From Caprimulgus europaeus (taxonomy: Eukaryota; Chordata; Aves; Caprimulgiformes; Caprimulgidae): 64,000 nt of DNA. The stretch lies in NCBI GenBank assembly GCA_907165065.1, contig OU015523.1:20425834-20489833 (forward strand). Reading direction: 5' to 3'. The number at the start of each line of letters is the position of its first letter. Position 1 is the first letter of the stretch. The notes beneath the pieces are model-generated. The model worked only from the letters and a program-made list of their open reading frames with translations. It searched no databases and had not been told where the DNA came from. A program made the translations under genes and the position numbers. Of the stretch, positions 59,768 through 64,000 are shown in pieces.

Positions 59768-62614
59768 GCTAGTTTGAAGTAAAGCTGTGTAGGCCCTGGT
59801 TCTGATTTTGTGTTCTTCTTCATCGCTATAAACAACAATGAGAATTTTTATCCTGAAACTCAAAACAACATACTGACATTACAGGAGGCAGAACATTTTT
59901 TTGCATTTTATGATGTAGTTGTATCCTAAAATTCTGCAAAAGTATTGCTGTTCCTTGCTGTTGCAAGGTGTCCTTCTTCTCCCTCCTAACAATATTGCAA
60001 TAATTTCAAAACAGACATTCCTCTCCTTGAAACTGCTAACCTGAAACTGTCTTCTGTGTTACTGGAGCAACTTCTGAGTTTATGTTTATGTGATAAGAAT
60101 GAATGTTTTAATCCAGTTGCTTGTAGTAAAATAAGAACTATTGTGCTGAAAATAAAAATATTAAATATATGGAGTATCTTATCTGCTTATTTGTGTTTAA
60201 AATAATTATCATGGCCCAATTTTTGTGTTTGTTTCTCTAGTAGCAATCACAGACATTAGCTGACAGATTATTTGGATTGTCATGTTTGGGTCTATGTTAT
60301 TTTTTTTGGATTAAAGCTGTTTTTCCACAGCAATCCACTTTAGAAATTTCTTTTAAAAATTTTGTATAGAGTTTCAAACACTGAAGAACTATCAAGGCCC
60401 TCATTTTTTAAGGTCATTGAGTGTTAAGTAAAAACTGTGGTGCAAGCTCTTTGGAGCAGAAGCCATATTTTCACGTTGGTGGAATGACCTATTTTAGACA
60501 GTGAGGTGATAGTCCTTGTTATAGCTGCTTGTAGTAAAGTGCACATAGGTACGAAGAGTTTTATCAGTAATATATGTGCAAAACAGATACAGATAGTCCA
60601 GTTTTACGTATATAATTATGGTTTGCTGAATTTTGTGTTTACATAATTTCTTAAATGATTTCCTTTCTAGCTTGGTTAAGGACTTCACTTTATATTACAC
60701 ATTAAAGCAAACAAGGCAAAGAAACTGCAAGTCAGACTTACGGGATAAATCCTGATGAATGAATTTCCATAAACTCCATTTTGCATCTACAAAAAATGTC
60801 CACATCTCGTTAAGGGCTTTTTTTCTCTCTTGTTAGAAGAAGTATTTCGTGGTACTGCTATAGTCAGAAAAGAATAAAAGAATCACAAAAATCCAATTCC
60901 TGAAGCAATTTTTTACGCTAAATCAATGAGGAGTGTGCAATATAGGCCAAAAGTTTTCTCTTCAGCTATTTGTCTAAACTGGTTGTAAACTGTGAGTTCA
61001 GACCAGGCTTCTGAATAAACCTACTGTAAGCTTTTAGCTCTAGATTATGATGACTTACATAGCAAATGCTAGATCTTGATCTAAATGTGACAAATCCAAA
61101 CATTTCAAAGATGAAAAGTGGTATATAATTAATTTTCTTGCACTTTAACTGAAAGTTAATAAAATGACAAGAATAGGTTTCAAGGAAGTACAAGGCAGAT
61201 GCAAGCAGAAGAACTTCAACTACGATTTTAAGTTTCCCTTTTTTATTTTTTACAAAGCAATGAGGTCACAGCTGCTCATAATTTTCCCCGAACTCCATCT
61301 GTGCTGCTTCTGCATATAGATGCCCATACTACTTCCACATATTATCCTTTATGACAGACATGAAAAAGAATCTAATGGATGCAGATAAGAGTTAGTTCTT
61401 TATTCAGGCTCATGGTACTGTTAGCTTGCTTGGTCTCCTGGGCACAGTGCCCTGGACTGTTGAAGCAATAGAGACTGGTTTACTCTAATGTGATGAACTG
61501 TGGATGTAGGTGAGATGCTTGAGAACACTGTCACACTTATTTCTCCTGTGTCTTAATGTTTGGGATGGGCCTCACCAACTCCCACTGGTAAGACCACATT
61601 ATTCCATATATGAAACAATTGGATGGATCTTAAATGTCAATGTGCAAAAGTTCACCTTCATGGCATTGTGTCAACAGATGGCACTGGCTCTGGATGGCCT
61701 GCACACATATGTCTGAGTGTCCATCATAATTCTAATGCAACTGACCTTTAACAAACACTAATCGCACAAGGGAGGGGTTGATGAAAGGAGTAACTCATCA
61801 GCTTGCAGATGGTGATCCTCACTGGTCTTTGAGCGTAACAGTTTCATCAGATTCACAGTCTGGTGGAATCCATGCTGAAAGAAGGCATGTGGTCAATCCA
61901 GGTTATTTGGTTGTGCTACAATCTTTAGCCACCACCTTTTCACAACAAGCCTGGGTGTTTATGCTAAAGTAATAAAATCTTTACATTTAAATGTATCTGC
62001 CTATGTGAAACTAGCTCTCCTATTACCTGGTCAGAGGATTGCTAATAGTTAAATAAATAATTTACAACAGTCACGTCTGTGTTGTGGTGGTAAGTGGTTC
62101 TGACATTTCTTTTGATGATCTATGCTAAGAAATGCTTCATTTAGACATGCATTTGTCTTCGTATTTTAACCTCCTTTATGTCTGGATTTTCTTTAGTATG
62201 AAGGAGGAAGTATTTTTCTGTTTCTGTCCTTCGGTCCTTCTCTCTGTTCACTACTCCAGCAGCTCCTTCCCTATATATTTCTGTGTAATTCTTTGAGTAT
62301 GGAATAATCTGACAGCTTGTATTTTCAAACTTTCTATTTTTATCCCAAATGCCTTTTCTCAATCAGTAGCACTAGGGTCACTCCATGACAGGAAGAGATA
62401 TGATAAAAACTTTCCCTTGTTTTATTACGTGATAAACTTGCAAGCTGCTTTAGAAGGTTTTGCAGCTCTGTAACAAATAAAAGCTCCCTTTTTAATATCA
62501 CAATAAACCTGATACTAAAACTAATGTGCATAGCCTGTTAGATAATGAGATTTTATAGGAAGATCTTTTCCTGGGGCTAAAATACAGAAAAAATCTCAAC
62601 CTTCTGAGATATTA

Positions 62615-63195
62615 CTCAGAATCACAGAATTACACAGAACCACAGAATGGTCAAGGTTGGAAGGGACCTCTAGAGATTATCTAGTCCCACCCCCCTGCCA
62701 AAGCAGGTATATCTAGAGCAGGTTACAGAGGATCATGTCCAGGCACATTTTTATTATCTCCAGAGAAGGAGACTCCACAACCTCTCTGGGCAGCCTATTC
62801 TAGGGCTCTAGCACTTTCCAAGTGAAAATGTTTTTCTTCATCTTCAAATGGAACTTCCTGAGTTCTGGTTTGCACCTGTTTCCCCTTGTCCTGTCTCTGG
62901 GCATCACTGAAAAGAGTCTGGCCCCATCCTCTCATTACCTGCCCTTTAGGACTTGATAAACATTGATGAGATCCCCTCTCAGTCTGCTCTTCTCCGGGCT
63001 AAACAGACCCAGGTCTCTCAGCCTTTCCTCAGCAGAGAGATGCTCCAGTCCCCTCATCATCTTTGTAGCCCTCCATTGCACTCTCTCCAGTACTTCCTGG
63101 TCTTTCTTGAACTGGGTAGCCCAGAACTGCACACAGGACTCCAGATGTGGCCTCTCAGCAGCTCTCAAAACTTCCTTGCACTTGGGAGTCTAAAA
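62615..63195 (-). mobile_element. CR1 LINE, 5'-truncated, minus strand
   Basis: It starts at its 3' end with tcagaatcacagaattacac and continues through the complete CR1 tail. Minus-strand translation at 63168-62935 gives [20 protein letters not shown] and [20 protein letters not shown], the ORF2 C-terminal region. This is among the best preserved CR1 copies here. Confidence 0.93.
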
Positions 63196-64000
63196 ATGGT
63201 TCAACTTATTTTCAAGATACAAACCCAGGATACATAGCCATTACATCCAGGTTGTGTCTCTGTCAGCCTGTCCTCATGAAGCTACTCAACTTATTTGTAA
63301 TTCGTCATTGAAAAACAGATGTAGATTTGACCTTCTGAGCTAAAAATAATTGTCTGAAAAACCCAAACTCTAGAGTAAATCTACTAGTGATTTACTCATA
63401 CTCTGATGTGATTTTATTTAAATTCATCATTACTTTTAAAATACTATGAGATATAGTAAAGAGAAGTGCAATATTACAGCTCGGTAGTTTCTGTTCTCTT
63501 GAATATGGTATCTGAATTTCTGCAGTCTTTGCTTCTTTTTTTTTTTTTTCCTCTGAGTATTTCAGGTAGCTCATTATTATGGACTCCTTGTTCCCATTTA
63601 CCTTTACAGTCCCCATTAGTTAAGGTTCATATGTTTTCAGGGCACCTCTTAGTCATGCTGTTTCAATCCTTTTCTATTATCTGCAACTGATCTTCAATTT
63701 CTACCTCTTCCTTTAATTTTCAAATGATTATGTTTATGAATTGCATCCTTTTGAAATAAGATTTCTGAACCTTCAGAGGCACTTGGTTAGTCTATTTCTA
63801 TTAACTTTGATCACATCAAACACACATTCACCTACACACAACTGGGAATTGCTTATATGTAACCACTGAGCGTTTTCTTCACTTACAAACTTCAGTATGC
63901 ATACAAGAAACCCTTTCCTGGTTGTATTTGCCACCTACTTGTATATTTCACCTTTGAGAATGGGAAAGCTCTGTCCCACATAAAAAATATAAGATCAGCA
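63196..64000. other. Intergenic DNA at the right edge
   Basis: AT-rich, with a T run at about 63535-63550. No gene or repeat family recognised. Confidence 0.5.

Larger units (their letters stand above)
57786..62614 (+). other. TRPV6 3' UTR and downstream DNA
   Basis: No further gene is recognised. A mammal-like neighbour (EPHB6, converging from the other strand) is not within the 6.2 kb shown. The stretch contains a short duplicated acagttcatgg near 57909-57932, simple repeats, and AATAAA sites at 58127, 58158 and 60151. Confidence 0.5.

Noticed and set aside
57786-64000. Second tandem TRPV5/6 copy or EPHB6 exons downstream
   Set aside because: Looked for pore, ankyrin, kinase and SAM-domain motifs on both strands and saw none.

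Overview
This window is eukaryotic nuclear DNA from a bird. The genes are split into GT-AG exons. The interspersed repeats are mostly CR1 LINEs, with typical avian 3' ends and ORF2 tails, and there is one solo LTR of an avian ERVL-like family with intact ends and a 5-bp target duplication. Both recognisable genes lie on the + strand, in the order and relative orientation of KEL and TRPV5/TRPV6 in mammals (human 7q34). The species cannot be fixed from the sequence alone.

Layout. (1) 1-9561: the last ten coding exons of KEL, an M13 zinc endopeptidase (the Kell blood-group protein in man). About 373 C-terminal residues are present; the N-terminal half, with the membrane anchor and the cysteine that pairs with XK in man, lies to the left of the window. 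(2) 9562-35163: about 25 kb of gene-poor DNA holding candidate KEL poly(A) signals, a degenerate repetitive block at 13.7-14.4 kb, a nested pair of CR1 elements at 25.4-26.45 kb, and several long but unsupported ORFs. (3) 35164-57785: a complete 15-exon TRPV5/TRPV6-type calcium channel gene encoding 724 residues, with a 7.5-kb first intron, a solo LTR in intron 7, and a possible in-frame cassette exon in intron 8. (4) 57786-64000: the TRPV6 3' UTR with candidate poly(A) signals, simple repeats, and a minus-strand CR1 near the right end.

Function. KEL is a cell-surface metallopeptidase and TRPV6 is an apical calcium-entry channel. Their adjacency is conserved synteny and there is no sign of joint regulation. 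No prokaryotic-type system, CRISPR array, tRNA, rRNA or other RNA gene was recognised. The observations most worth checking are residue changes in the KEL substrate-binding motif and at the Js(a)/Js(b) position, the mixture of TRPV5 and TRPV6 hallmarks in the channel, the in-frame stop that excludes a mammalian-style N-terminal extension, the candidate S1-S2 loop exon, and the antisense solo LTR.
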